Under the pieces are notes generated by a model, which saw only the letters and a list, made by a program, of their open reading frames with translations, was not told where the DNA came from and searched no databases. This document shows, in pieces, positions 16,789 to 25,086 of a stretch of 46,168 bases of DNA. Made by a program: the position numbers and the translations under genes. Origin of the DNA: Opitutaceae bacterium (lineage in GTDB: Bacteria > Verrucomicrobiota > Verrucomicrobiia > Opitutales > Opitutaceae); NCBI GenBank assembly GCA_028688225.1, contig JAQTYQ010000025.1:1-46168 (forward strand), written 5' to 3'. Positions within the stretch are counted from its first letter, which is position 1, and each line of letters starts with the position of its first letter.

Positions 16789-19700
16789 TTACTGCAGTGG
16801 ACGATAAAGCCGCGCGCGAAAGGCGGGTTCGCGCAGCAGGATCGCCTGCAGGAACGAAAAACTATAGGGGTGGTACCCTTCGTAGCCGGTCGGCTGGCCG
16901 TCCCAGGTGTAAAACTCGGCGCCGCGTCCGCCCTCGTTGACCACGCCGTTCTGAAAGCCGCCCCCGTTGGGGAAAACGCCCCGCTCCTGTCGGTCCACCA
17001 TCGCCCGCAGGATGCGGTCGCCCCGGGCGTGCTCGCCGGCGATGTGCAGCGCGGTGATGAAATAGACCGCGTCATTCACGCAGCATCCGCCGTTGAGATA
17101 GTAGCCGAATCCGTCCGAGCCGTCCTCTTTCTTGGGCACACCGGGCCCCTCCAACCCGATCAGGTAGTCGCCGCGGCGGACCGGGACGAGCGTGAGGGGC
17201 ACGCCGAGATCAAACCGCTTGAAGCCGACCGCCTCGATTTTATTCCAGAGCCGGTCGAGCATCTGGCGTCCCTGCGACGGTTCGACCAGGTCGTAGCAAA
17301 TCGCCAGGCTGGTGATCATGGGCGATGCCAGATCGTGCACTTCGCCGTCCTCGCTCTTCCACCACGCCAGCCAGCCGGTCGCGGGATTGAAGAAGGTTTT
17401 GACGTAGGCGGCCTTGAGGCGGTCGGCCCGCTCGGTATATTGCTGCTGCTGTTCAGGGCGCTGCAATTGCTTCTCCAGATCGGCCAGGCACCGGAATGCC
17501 CGGTAGATCAGGGCATTGCAGTAGGCGTCCTTGAAGCCGGCGTTGATGGTGTCCCATGCGGATCCGCCCCGCAGCGGTTCGATGAGGGTTCCGTAGTTGC
17601 CGCTGTGGGTCGATTCCACCAGCCCGTCGTGGTCCACGTCCCGCTTGACCAGATATTCGGCGATGAACTCCAGGCGCTCGATGCGCCGCGCCAGCCAGGC
17701 GCGGTCGCCGCTGGCCTCGACATAATCCCAGGCCGAGATCAACGGGCTGGCATTGGTGTCAAGCATGTCCGCGTAGTCCCAGTAGGCGATGACCTCGCCG
17801 GTGGGTTTGGTGCGGTGGTCGAGCCACCAGTCCACGGTGCGCCGGACCAGGTTGGACACGGAAATGCCCGCCGGCAGCGACGGCGTCAGCAGGGCCTGGT
17901 CGGCCAAAAGGTGGATCAGGCAGCTCACCGGATCGCTGATCACGTTGTTGGCGAGAATGCCGGCTGGCGCGCCGAACACGCGGCCGCCATAGCCCCAGTC
18001 CCCCCACTGGGCGCTCGGTTCGAAGGCGTTGAACCAGCCCCGCCGCGCCACGCGCCACAGCGATTGGTCCTGCAGCCCGGAGGGCGCCGGCAGGCGCACC
18101 GGCTCCAGCGAAAGAGTGATGGCGGCGCCCGGTTGCGGGGCCGGCAGCTCCAGCGTGAAATCGACGGTGTGGCTGGCGCGACCGCCGGTCAGCCGCCCCT
18201 TGAGGTCCGCCTCCGGTGCAGCGCGGAGGAGCATCTGGCCGAAGTCCGGCGCGTTGATGATCGCCGGCAGGTGCAGATTCCCCTCGTCATCCCAAACCTG
18301 AGGGAGGAGCGTGGTGGCCGTCACCCGGGGATCGAAGGGAAACTCGAGCTCGAGGCCTTCCACGCGGCTCAGGCCGGCTCCTTGGCCGTCGAAGCGCATC
18401 GTCAGCCGGCCCGCGCCCGGCTGGAGCCGCCATGACAATTCCGCATCCGGGGCAAGGGCGAGGCGATAGCATGTTTCCGCGCCGCCGGTTTTCTCGACCC
18501 GGGTCGCGAACGTCTCGCCGCCGCGCCATTGGCCGTTCATCTTGATCCGCAGGCCGACGGCGGTGTCGGCCCGCAGCAGATTCATCTTGGCCCGATCACC
18601 GCCTTCCGTGTCCCAACTCAACACGGGGACCCGGGCATGGACGGGATCGACCTCGAGGCGGAAGACAGCGGCGGGATCGGCGGGCCGCGGAGAAGCGGCG
18701 GCCTTCCGCTGCGGTTCGATGTATTCGCGCGTCAATTTTTCATGCAGCTCCTTCATGATGGCCGCGTGGGCAGGGTCGCCGGAGAGATTTTTGTTTTCGC
18801 CGGGATCGGTGTCATGGTCGAACAACTCGCGCTGAAGGATTTGCCTCCTCTGGCCATCGAACCAGGCGGTGTAGCGATATCTGGCCGTGCGGAGGCTCCA
18901 GCCCACCGCGTCGTCAATCTCCGGGATGAAGTCACGACGCGGGAGACCTCCGGCGAGCCAGTCGCAGGATCGCACGATGATCGAGACGGCGCAGTCCTTC
19001 ACACGCCCCGGCTCGCCGCGCAGGAGCGGGAGGAGGCTTTCGCCCTCGAGATGCTTCGGCTTGGGGAGATCGAGCAGATCGCAAAGCGTGGGATAAAGAT
19101 CGAGCAGTTCGACCGGCTGGGACACGACCCGGCCGGCATGAGGCGCGGCGGGATCGACGATGACCAGCGGCACCCGGGTGGACTCTTCGTAGTTGGTCAC
19201 CTTGCTCCACTCGCCGTGCTCGCCGTGATGCATCCCATTGTCACTCCAGAGGACGACGATCGTGTTCTTGTCCAGGCCCTCCGCTTTGAGCTCGCCCAGG
19301 ATCTGGCCGATCTGCACGTCGACAAAGGTGTTGCAGGCGAGGTATCCCCGGATCATCTCGCGCATCGTGGCCTCGTCCACACTGCCGTCTTCCTTCTCGG
19401 GGAAGCGATAGTGTTCCCAGTGCGCCTGCGTGGGACCGGAAAACCGGGCGAACGGGCCGACATCGGCCGGCTGTTTGAGATTGGAAGCCAGCACCATTTG
19501 GCCCGCCGGATACCTGTCCCAGTAGCGCTTCGGGCAAACCAGCGGCATGTGCGGCCGGAACAGGCCGACCGCGAGAAAGAACGGCTCCCCCCTCGCCTTC
19601 AATCTCTGCAGGGTGGTGACCGTATCCGCGGCAATGATCGCGTCGTTGTATTCAATGTCGGCGCGATCGGCGGCTTCAAAAGGAATCCCGCGCGGGGGAA

Positions 19701-20265
19701 GATGTAGTGACTTGTCCTTAATCTTCGCCCGGCTTTCCGGCAGCACATAAAAGTCGAACTCATTGTAGGTCTCGGCCGGACCCAGCCGGTATTCATCGAA
19801 GCCGGGTTCATCCCAATCGTGACCGACCTTGCCGATGGAGATGGTGTGCCAGCCTTGCTGCCGCAGATACTGTGGCAGGGTGACGATATCGGGACGCAGG
19901 TGGCGGATGCTCTGATTCGGATCATGCAGCGATCCTTCGCCAGTGGAGAGGTAGATTTGCCGCCCCGCCTCATCGGGCCTGAGCCCGGAAAGCAGGCTGG
20001 TGCGCGAGGGCATGCACAGCGCGTACTGGCAATGGGCACTGTCAAAGCGCACCCCGCGGCCCGCGAGCGTGTCCATGTGCGGCGTAATCGCCTGGGGGTG
20101 TTCGTAACAGCCGAGCCACGGCCGCATGTCGTCGGTGCAAATGAAAAGAACGTTGGGGCGCGGCCGGAAGATCGCGGCGGGATCGGCAGCGGCGTGGGCC
20201 TGATGCAATGCGGTCAGCAGGAGCGCCCAACGGCTTATCCGCCGGATCATAGAATGGTGGTTCAT
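16789..20265 (-). CDS. Sulfatase fused to a six-hairpin glycosidase domain, paralog D (1158 aa)
   Basis: After a signal peptide (MNHHSMIRRISRWALLL, cut near AHA-AAD), residues 37-520 are a type I sulfatase. They contain NVLFICTDD, the modification motif C84-M-P-S-R88, SIGKVGHD, GLFRPHMPL and SDNGMHHGEH (341-350), most like the iduronate-2-sulfatase group. C84 must be converted to formylglycine by a maturase. Residues 529-1158 are a full glycosidase domain of the A-C type, with C-type loop residues (TVDWWLDHRTK, TINAGFKDAY). The sulfatase is bounded by two copies of the ADPAA(I/V)FR codons, so it was inserted into a glycosidase gene behind its signal peptide. I chose the ATG at 20265; a frame to 20328 exists. 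The protein would couple desulfation and glycan cleavage in one polypeptide outside the inner membrane. It follows the TonB receptor. Confidence 0.88.
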   Translation of the reverse strand: MNHHSMIRRISRWALLLTALHQAHAAADPAAIFRPRPNVLFICTDDMRPWLGCYEHPQAITPHMDTLAGRGVRFDSAHCQYALCMPSRTSLLSGLRPDEAGRQIYLSTGEGSLHDPNQSIRHLRPDIVTLPQYLRQQGWHTISIGKVGHDWDEPGFDEYRLGPAETYNEFDFYVLPESRAKIKDKSLHLPPRGIPFEAADRADIEYNDAIIAADTVTTLQRLKARGEPFFLAVGLFRPHMPLVCPKRYWDRYPAGQMVLASNLKQPADVGPFARFSGPTQAHWEHYRFPEKEDGSVDEATMREMIRGYLACNTFVDVQIGQILGELKAEGLDKNTIVVLWSDNGMHHGEHGEWSKVTNYEESTRVPLVIVDPAAPHAGRVVSQPVELLDLYPTLCDLLDLPKPKHLEGESLLPLLRGEPGRVKDCAVSIIVRSCDWLAGGLPRRDFIPEIDDAVGWSLRTARYRYTAWFDGQRRQILQRELFDHDTDPGENKNLSGDPAHAAIMKELHEKLTREYIEPQRKAAASPRPADPAAVFRLEVDPVHARVPVLSWDTEGGDRAKMNLLRADTAVGLRIKMNGQWRGGETFATRVEKTGGAETCYRLALAPDAELSWRLQPGAGRLTMRFDGQGAGLSRVEGLELEFPFDPRVTATTLLPQVWDDEGNLHLPAIINAPDFGQMLLRAAPEADLKGRLTGGRASHTVDFTLELPAPQPGAAITLSLEPVRLPAPSGLQDQSLWRVARRGWFNAFEPSAQWGDWGYGGRVFGAPAGILANNVISDPVSCLIHLLADQALLTPSLPAGISVSNLVRRTVDWWLDHRTKPTGEVIAYWDYADMLDTNASPLISAWDYVEASGDRAWLARRIERLEFIAEYLVKRDVDHDGLVESTHSGNYGTLIEPLRGGSAWDTINAGFKDAYCNALIYRAFRCLADLEKQLQRPEQQQQYTERADRLKAAYVKTFFNPATGWLAWWKSEDGEVHDLASPMITSLAICYDLVEPSQGRQMLDRLWNKIEAVGFKRFDLGVPLTLVPVRRGDYLIGLEGPGVPKKEDGSDGFGYYLNGGCCVNDAVYFITALHIAGEHARGDRILRAMVDRQERGVFPNGGGFQNGVVNEGGRGAEFYTWDGQPTGYEGYHPYSFSFLQAILLREPAFRARLYRPLQ
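18659..18681. repeat. Fusion-junction repeat, inner copy
   Basis: This 23-base segment encodes the start of the mature glycosidase domain (ADPAAVFR). It matches 20165-20187 at 21 of 23 bases. Together the two bracket the sulfatase module within the fusion gene. Confidence 0.8.
20165..20187. repeat. Fusion-junction repeat, outer copy
   Basis: The outer copy encodes ADPAAIFR just after the signal peptide and directly before the sulfatase domain (PRPNVLF). The other paralogs have the equivalent codons only once, so the duplication is specific to the fusion. Confidence 0.8.
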
Positions 20266-20363
20266 GTTCGTCAGGGGTTGAGGTTTGCTTCTGCGAGGAG
20301 AGAACCGCCGGCGCAAGCCACCGGACACGCTCCAATCGAAGTCCTTGCGGCATCGCTCTGGTG

Positions 20364-20528
20364 TTACTTCGGATCAGGATGCTGTTTCACATTGATCGTG
20401 CGGATGCTTTGGGGCGCGAGTTCATACGCCTGCCCGTCCAGGGTGAGCTTGGCCGGCCGTCGCGTGTTCCGGTTGAAACGCCATGGTCCGGGCCTTTGTC
20501 TCAGGCCCGGACCAGCCCTGCAAGCGAC
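20364..20528 (-). pseudogene. C-terminal remnant of a probable secreted carbohydrate-active enzyme
   Basis: The leftward frame between in-frame stops has protein-like composition, with GPWRFNRNTRRPAKL, then TLDGQAYELAPQSIRTINVK, ending at a TAA at 20366. The alternating hydrophobic pattern and the LAPQSIRTI ending resemble the last strand of beta-domains that close many secreted glycosidases. There is no start codon or N-terminal part, and a stop lies at 20529-20531. I read it as the tail of a deleted enzyme. The family is not identified. Confidence 0.4.
20485..20513. terminator. Strong GC hairpin downstream of the TonB receptor gene
   Basis: GGTCCGGGCC (20485-20494) and GGCCCGGACC (20504-20513) form a perfect 10-bp stem with a 9-base loop, about 55 bases after the receptor stop. 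No T-run follows on the minus strand, so it may attenuate or protect the message rather than terminate it. It overlaps the coding remnant. Confidence 0.45.
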
Positions 20529-20567
20529 TTAACCCCTAAAACCAAAGCACAACGCGGGATGATTGGC

Positions 20568-23285
20568 TCAGAAGCTAATCGTATAGTTGGCGGTAACTTG
20601 CCGGCCCGGCATGATCCCGGGTACCATACCCACAAGGCCTGTTTGGATCACGGTGTTATTCTCCACGTTGGTGCACAAGATGGAGATTTTCTGGCGCCCA
20701 TTTCCCCAGCGGTAGCCGACACCGGCATCAATAAGGTGCTGGGAGCCCATCCAAACATAGGCGTGAGGGTCTCCGCCGGGGCCCATGCTGCTAAGGTTCA
20801 CGTCTTGGCCTGCCAGGGAACGTCCAAACCAGTTGAATCCGAACGTGGCGAAAAAGCCATTCCCATGCAAATCACCAAAATCATATTTCCCGTTCAGCCC
20901 AAATGAATCGGGCGGCCTGATCAATTGCTGGTAGTCATCCACGAAAGGTATGTCGCGGCCCTGGGTCGAGCCATAGCGCACATCAAAAACCAGCCGGTCC
21001 GTCAACTGGCCGGTGATTTGGGCTTCGTAGCCATGGACATTGGGCCCTCCAACATAGCGCGTGTTATAAGTGGTCGTGCTGCCATCTGGCCAGACGTAAG
21101 TCCCTCGAGGAGGTCCGCTAGCCACCGTTCCTTCATTCAGCGAGTGGTAGATGGCCACACTGGCGGTGATCTTTCCGTTCAGGATGCTGGCCTTGACTCC
21201 GCCTTCGATGGTATAGCCAGTGGGCTGAAAGGCGAGTTGAGGACCGTACTCGATCCCTGGAAATAGATCCTGCGGCAATGGTTTTCCCACCACATCGTAT
21301 TTGTTCATGGTCTGGGGTGGATCCTTGTGCACGCTATAGAGACCGTAAAATGACAACCAGCTTTTCGGCTTGATGGTCAAAGCCACGCGGGGCGTCCCCT
21401 TGGTATTTACCCATCCCTTGGTGTCGTTGATGATGGAGGCCCCGAAGGTTTGCAGGATGTTCACGTAGTCCACCCGCCATGAGCCGGAAAGGACGACGCG
21501 ATCCTGCCAGAAGCTCATGTCTTCCTGCACATACCACCCATATCCTCTCGTCCTGGTGTTGCCCGCCCCGACGACGAGGAATCCATTGACCGCATCCGAC
21601 TGGTTCGCATCGATGAAGCGGTTGATGTTGATCGGGTGGGGGTCGTAGGGGTTGAACGTGACGGGGGGCGAGGCAATGCCGAGACTCTGGTAGACATTGG
21701 AGGTGCTGAAGGAAGCGCCGACCAGCGTCTTGAACGTGATCCCGAAAGGCCCCCGATGGATATTGATGAAGTCGAGCGTGTCGCTGGCCGAATGGGACCA
21801 AGTGGGCCATTGCAGCAGAAAGTTACTTGTGAGCACGTCGCCGTTGGGCGCGGGCGTTGCGACCATCGTGGTCCAGCCGGAATGCTGCTGCCCGTCGAAC
21901 TGGTCCACCACCGTGGCATTCCTGATGCTGGTATGCTCGCTGAAGTTGTGGGTCACGGCCAAGCTGGCGCGGAAAAATCTGCCGACAGCCGATTCCCAAC
22001 CCGGGTTCTGCACGCGATCCTGGACATCAAGAATCCGCGGCAGCACCACGTAAGGGTGGGGATTGCCGGCAAACGGCCAGACGCCGGCAGCTTCGGCAAA
22101 CGCCTCGCTGTAATAGCGCTCCTGATACTCTGAGGAAGGCACAAGTTGCTTGGTGTCCGCCACGATGAATTGAACGTTCGTCTTGGCGTCGAACTTGTAG
22201 TTTAGCGCCAACTGCGCTCCGGTGGTGCTGGTGGGGATGCCGCCATAATTGACGGTTTTCCCCTCGGCCTGCACCGCCACGAGACGGTACTGCAGTTTCC
22301 CGCTGTTGCCGGCATACCCTTGGGAATCGATCATGACGTTGTAGCCCGGATTGGAGCCGTCCCCCGAGGCAGAAGCGCTGGTCGACACTTTCGTGGCCGT
22401 TTTGCCCTGGGGGGTCTTGGAAACATAATTAATCATTCCGCCCGGCTCTCCGACTCCGAAAGCAGCCGAGGTCGCTCCTTTGACGATTTCGATCCGGTCA
22501 AAAAATTGCGTAGGCATGATGACCGTGGTGTAGATGCCACCTACCTGCGGCATGCCATCAATATAAAGCACCCTCGCCAGCGTGCCCCGGATATAGACCC
22601 AGCCGTTGGTGAACTCGGAGCCCATGAGAACGCCAGGTATGGCCGCCTGCATTGCTGCCCGGCTGTCCATGAGATTGAAATCCTCCATCAGTTCCGAAGT
22701 AATGACCCCAACCGACTGCGGCACATCGATATAGGCCTGGACCACCCGGCCGCTGGACGATGTCGTTCCCGCTCCGTAACCGACGTTGCTGCTTGCGGAG
22801 ACCGCAAACGGGGCCAAGGCGATCGTGTCCCCATAAGTCTGGGTTGAAGCCGCCTGGCTGGGAGTCGAGTCCGTCGCGCCAGCGGAAGTGGCCGGACCGG
22901 CGGGCTCCGGCTTGGCCGCCGTTTTATCAGCGTCGTCATTGCGCTTTACCGTCAGCGCTCCGGTCTTCTCATCCTGCACGACACCCAGTGCGGTTCCGGC
23001 GGTTATTCGCTCAAGGGCTTCCCGGGCGGTCATCTCGCCTTTCACGGCGTTGGTCTGCACCCCCCGCACCTTGCTGACCAGATAGATCACCTGCTCGCCG
23101 GATTGCTCGACGAACAGCTTGAGCGTCACCGCCGCGTCACCGGCCGGAAGCTCGTAGTTCACTCGCACGGCCCCGCCGTCCTTGGCCAAAGCGACGGAAG
23201 GAAGGGTCATCAAGAAGATGGCCAGGGTGAAAACGATGGAAAAACGGCGAATCCGCCGGAAGAATGTCTGGGGGTAGGTGCTCAT
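20568..23285 (-). CDS. TonB-dependent outer-membrane receptor with N-terminal STN signalling domain (905 aa)
   Basis: A signal peptide (hydrophobic core about 14-33, cut near ALA-KD) is followed by an STN domain at about 40-115 (VNYELPAGDAAVTLKLF, GEMTAREALERITAGTAL) and a low-complexity linker. A TonB-box-like segment (IALAPFAV) comes next, then a plug domain (SRAAMQAAIPGV, YIRGTLARVLYIDGMPQ, IEIVKGATSAAFG) and a 22-strand-type barrel ending in the terminal aromatic residue of TISF. STN domains let such receptors signal through FecR anti-sigma factors, and the FecR/sigma pair lies directly upstream, so this is probably the sensor and importer of the locus. Plug sequences resemble ferrisiderophore receptors, but in this phylum the same family serves glycan uptake. 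No SusD-like lipoprotein is present. Confidence 0.93.
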   Translation of the reverse strand: MSTYPQTFFRRIRRFSIVFTLAIFLMTLPSVALAKDGGAVRVNYELPAGDAAVTLKLFVEQSGEQVIYLVSKVRGVQTNAVKGEMTAREALERITAGTALGVVQDEKTGALTVKRNDDADKTAAKPEPAGPATSAGATDSTPSQAASTQTYGDTIALAPFAVSASSNVGYGAGTTSSSGRVVQAYIDVPQSVGVITSELMEDFNLMDSRAAMQAAIPGVLMGSEFTNGWVYIRGTLARVLYIDGMPQVGGIYTTVIMPTQFFDRIEIVKGATSAAFGVGEPGGMINYVSKTPQGKTATKVSTSASASGDGSNPGYNVMIDSQGYAGNSGKLQYRLVAVQAEGKTVNYGGIPTSTTGAQLALNYKFDAKTNVQFIVADTKQLVPSSEYQERYYSEAFAEAAGVWPFAGNPHPYVVLPRILDVQDRVQNPGWESAVGRFFRASLAVTHNFSEHTSIRNATVVDQFDGQQHSGWTTMVATPAPNGDVLTSNFLLQWPTWSHSASDTLDFINIHRGPFGITFKTLVGASFSTSNVYQSLGIASPPVTFNPYDPHPININRFIDANQSDAVNGFLVVGAGNTRTRGYGWYVQEDMSFWQDRVVLSGSWRVDYVNILQTFGASIINDTKGWVNTKGTPRVALTIKPKSWLSFYGLYSVHKDPPQTMNKYDVVGKPLPQDLFPGIEYGPQLAFQPTGYTIEGGVKASILNGKITASVAIYHSLNEGTVASGPPRGTYVWPDGSTTTYNTRYVGGPNVHGYEAQITGQLTDRLVFDVRYGSTQGRDIPFVDDYQQLIRPPDSFGLNGKYDFGDLHGNGFFATFGFNWFGRSLAGQDVNLSSMGPGGDPHAYVWMGSQHLIDAGVGYRWGNGRQKISILCTNVENNTVIQTGLVGMVPGIMPGRQVTANYTISF

Positions 23286-23550
23286 ACAATGATTCTAGAC
23301 GGACCGGATCGAAAGGCGGGCTATGCCGCGCCGGTGATTTCTCCGAAATAATTGTCGCCGTTCCAAAACAATCGCCTCTGTCGAGCCCCGGCGTAATCCG
23401 GCGGACTCTCCCCGGATGCTGCAGGTTCTCCGCGGCAAAAATAGATTCATCCGGTTCCTTCCTACTTTCAGTGGGTTGCCCTTATTAAACCCAACACCTT
23501 GAAGTTTAGGGAACCACTAATACCAATTACGATTCGAGATGAGATTTTAC

Positions 23551-23623
23551 ACCAAGGTCGCAAAGAACGCGAAGTTGGTTCGTTCTGAATCGGTTGGCGC
23601 CTTTGTGTTCTTGGCGAGCTTCG
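23551..23623. repeat. Inverted repeat of the 'cgcaaagaacgcgaag' type
   Basis: The left arm (23551-23574) and the reverse complement of the right arm (23596-23623) share the pattern caaaGAACgCGAAG / ccaagAACaCAAAGG with a short centre. Such sequences recur in intergenic DNA of this type of genome, but here I see only this copy. Confidence 0.6.
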
Positions 23624-23673
23624 TATAATATCAATCGCCCGTAGGAAATGGACCATGGGGTTAGGTCCGATGA

Positions 23674-23750
23674 GGTAGGGCGCGACCGCTGGGCGCGCCG
23701 TAAGGATTCTGCTGGCCAGCAGAACGGACGGCCCGGCGGTCCGTCCCTAC
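23674..23750. repeat. REP-like palindromic element with perfect 18-bp core
   Basis: The outer arms GGTAGGG and CCCTACC enclose GC-rich imperfect arms and a central perfect palindrome TTCTGCTGGCCAGCAGAA at 23707-23724. The whole 77-base unit could fold into one long hairpin. Confidence 0.7.
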
Positions 23751-23800
23751 CGGCGCTACCGCGCCAAAGTCCAAAGGCTACGGGCGGAACAATTCGGTTG

Positions 23801-23939
23801 AACCACGAATGGACACGAAGAAACACGAATGGAAAACAAGGCCTCGGTTCCGATCACCAGGCGGTGGTATGCCGGCAGCGGTCCGATCTTGGCAACCCTC
23901 GCTCTGGATTCGTGTGAATTCGTGTCCATTCGTGGTTTT
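23801..23939. repeat. Inverted repeat with 30-base arms of the 'accacgaatggacacgaa' type
   Basis: The arm 23801-23830 (aaccacgaatggacacgaag...) is repeated in inverted orientation at 23908-23939 with few mismatches. About 77 unrelated bases lie between. This motif type is a common dispersed intergenic repeat in several phyla, by general knowledge. Confidence 0.7.
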
Positions 23940-24030
23940 TCACTGCATCGATACGGATTAGTGGTCAACTCCTCCGTGACGGGGGATACTCAGGCCTTTA
24001 CCCGCCGGAAACAGCGAGGAACCATCCATC

Positions 24031-25086
24031 CTATTTCGCCTTGCGGAGGATGATGTGGTCGGCATCCGGACGCTCGACGACAATACCCTGGTCCTGCGCG
24101 AGCAGCCGGACGAAGGCCTCGACGTTCTCGGGGCGGAAGCTGCCGCCGACCGGCAGCGAACCGAGCGCGGGGTCACCCAGTTCGATCTGCACCTGGTTGA
24201 GCCGGTTGAACTGCCCCACCACCTCTGCCAGGGGCGTCTCGACAAACACCAGCCGCGGGCCCTGCCAAGCCAGCTCCTCGCGGATCGCATCTGCGGTCAG
24301 TTGCTCGACCACCGGGGTGGAAATGGCCGTCGGGCTGGGCATGGAAATGACGGCCCGCTGACCGGCCACCAGCAACGCCGGTTCCATCACCGGAGCCGTG
24401 GCCGACCGCGCGGCGCCATTGTTCACCTGCACCTTGCCCTCCGTCACGAGCACCTCGATTTTGCTCGTATCCAGCCGCACATCGAACGCCGTGCCCACCG
24501 CGCACACCGTCACCGGGCCGGCCTGCACCAAAAAGGGGCGCTCCTTGTTTTTCGCCACCGAGAAATTGGCTTCGCCGCACACCAGCCGAACGCGGCGCTC
24601 GGCCGGCGTGTACTGTACGTTCACCTCGCTGCTCGCGTTCAGTTCCACGAGGGAGCCGTCGGCCAGGGTCAATCGCTGGTAGCCGCCGGCCGTTGTCGCA
24701 TAACGCTGGGTCGCCGGCTCCACGTCCGGCCGCGGCTCGGTGCGCGGCCACCACCAGACCGCCACCAGCGCCACGGCGGCGGCCAAGCCCATACCGGCCG
24801 CCACGACGGGAAACGGGATCGCCTTCCGTTGCCGCGGGCGCGCGAGCAGATCGCGGTCCGGATGCCGGCGGGCCTCGGGCCGGAAGCTCTGCAGTTGCAG
24901 CAGGGTGCGCCAAGTGGCCTCAAGCCGGGCCACGGCTGCCTCGTGCCGGGGATCTGCCTGCCGCCAGCGCGCAAATTCCGCCTCCTCCTGGGGCGTCAGG
25001 CCGTCGTCTCGCTGGGCGAGCCAGGCGGCGGCGGTCGCCTCGACGGCTTCGTCGCGACTGAAAGGATGCGGGGGAGTGGCTTTCAT
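24031..25086 (-). CDS. FecR-family anti-sigma factor (351 aa)
   Basis: The N-terminal cytoplasmic domain has the sigma-binding pattern (EATAAAWLAQRDDGLTPQEE, FARWRQADPRHEAAVARLE). One membrane helix lies at about residues 92-113 (PFPVVAAGMGLAAAVALVAV). A periplasmic FecR domain follows (QRYATTAGGYQRLTLADGS, LNASSEVNVQYTPAERRV, GEANFSVAKNKERPF, VGTAFDVRL), then a C-terminal STN-like segment. It should hold the ECF sigma factor inactive until the TonB receptor's STN domain signals through its periplasmic part. Its ATG overlaps the sigma-factor stop by 4 bases (ATGA), so the two are co-translated. No internal damage is seen. Confidence 0.92.
   Translation of the reverse strand: MKATPPHPFSRDEAVEATAAAWLAQRDDGLTPQEEAEFARWRQADPRHEAAVARLEATWRTLLQLQSFRPEARRHPDRDLLARPRQRKAIPFPVVAAGMGLAAAVALVAVWWWPRTEPRPDVEPATQRYATTAGGYQRLTLADGSLVELNASSEVNVQYTPAERRVRLVCGEANFSVAKNKERPFLVQAGPVTVCAVGTAFDVRLDTSKIEVLVTEGKVQVNNGAARSATAPVMEPALLVAGQRAVISMPSPTAISTPVVEQLTADAIREELAWQGPRLVFVETPLAEVVGQFNRLNQVQIELGDPALGSLPVGGSFRPENVEAFVRLLAQDQGIVVERPDADHIILRKAK

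Larger units (their letters stand above)
20266..20567. other. Spacer between TonB receptor and the sulfatase fusion
   Basis: This 302-base gap holds a probable coding remnant (20364-20528) and a strong hairpin (20485-20513). The remaining approximately 100 bases before 20265 are the leader of the fusion gene and share the caacccctga segment with the leader cassette. Confidence 0.5.
23286..24030. other. Repeat-rich spacer between FecR-like gene and TonB receptor
   Basis: This 745-base gap has no credible gene. The right half is filled by three successive palindromic repeats (listed separately). The left part, about 23286-23520, should hold the receptor promoter recognised by the ECF sigma factor. 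I cannot assign its -35/-10 boxes without more target promoters to compare. Confidence 0.6.

Noticed and set aside
15247..18435. A 1062-residue rightward frame antisense to glycosidases C and D
   Set aside because: It mirrors the high-GC codon pattern of the two minus-strand genes and shows no domain or start site of its own; similar antisense frames occur over A and B.
23551..23939. CRISPR array
   Set aside because: The repeats are three different inverted pairs without regular spacers or unit length.
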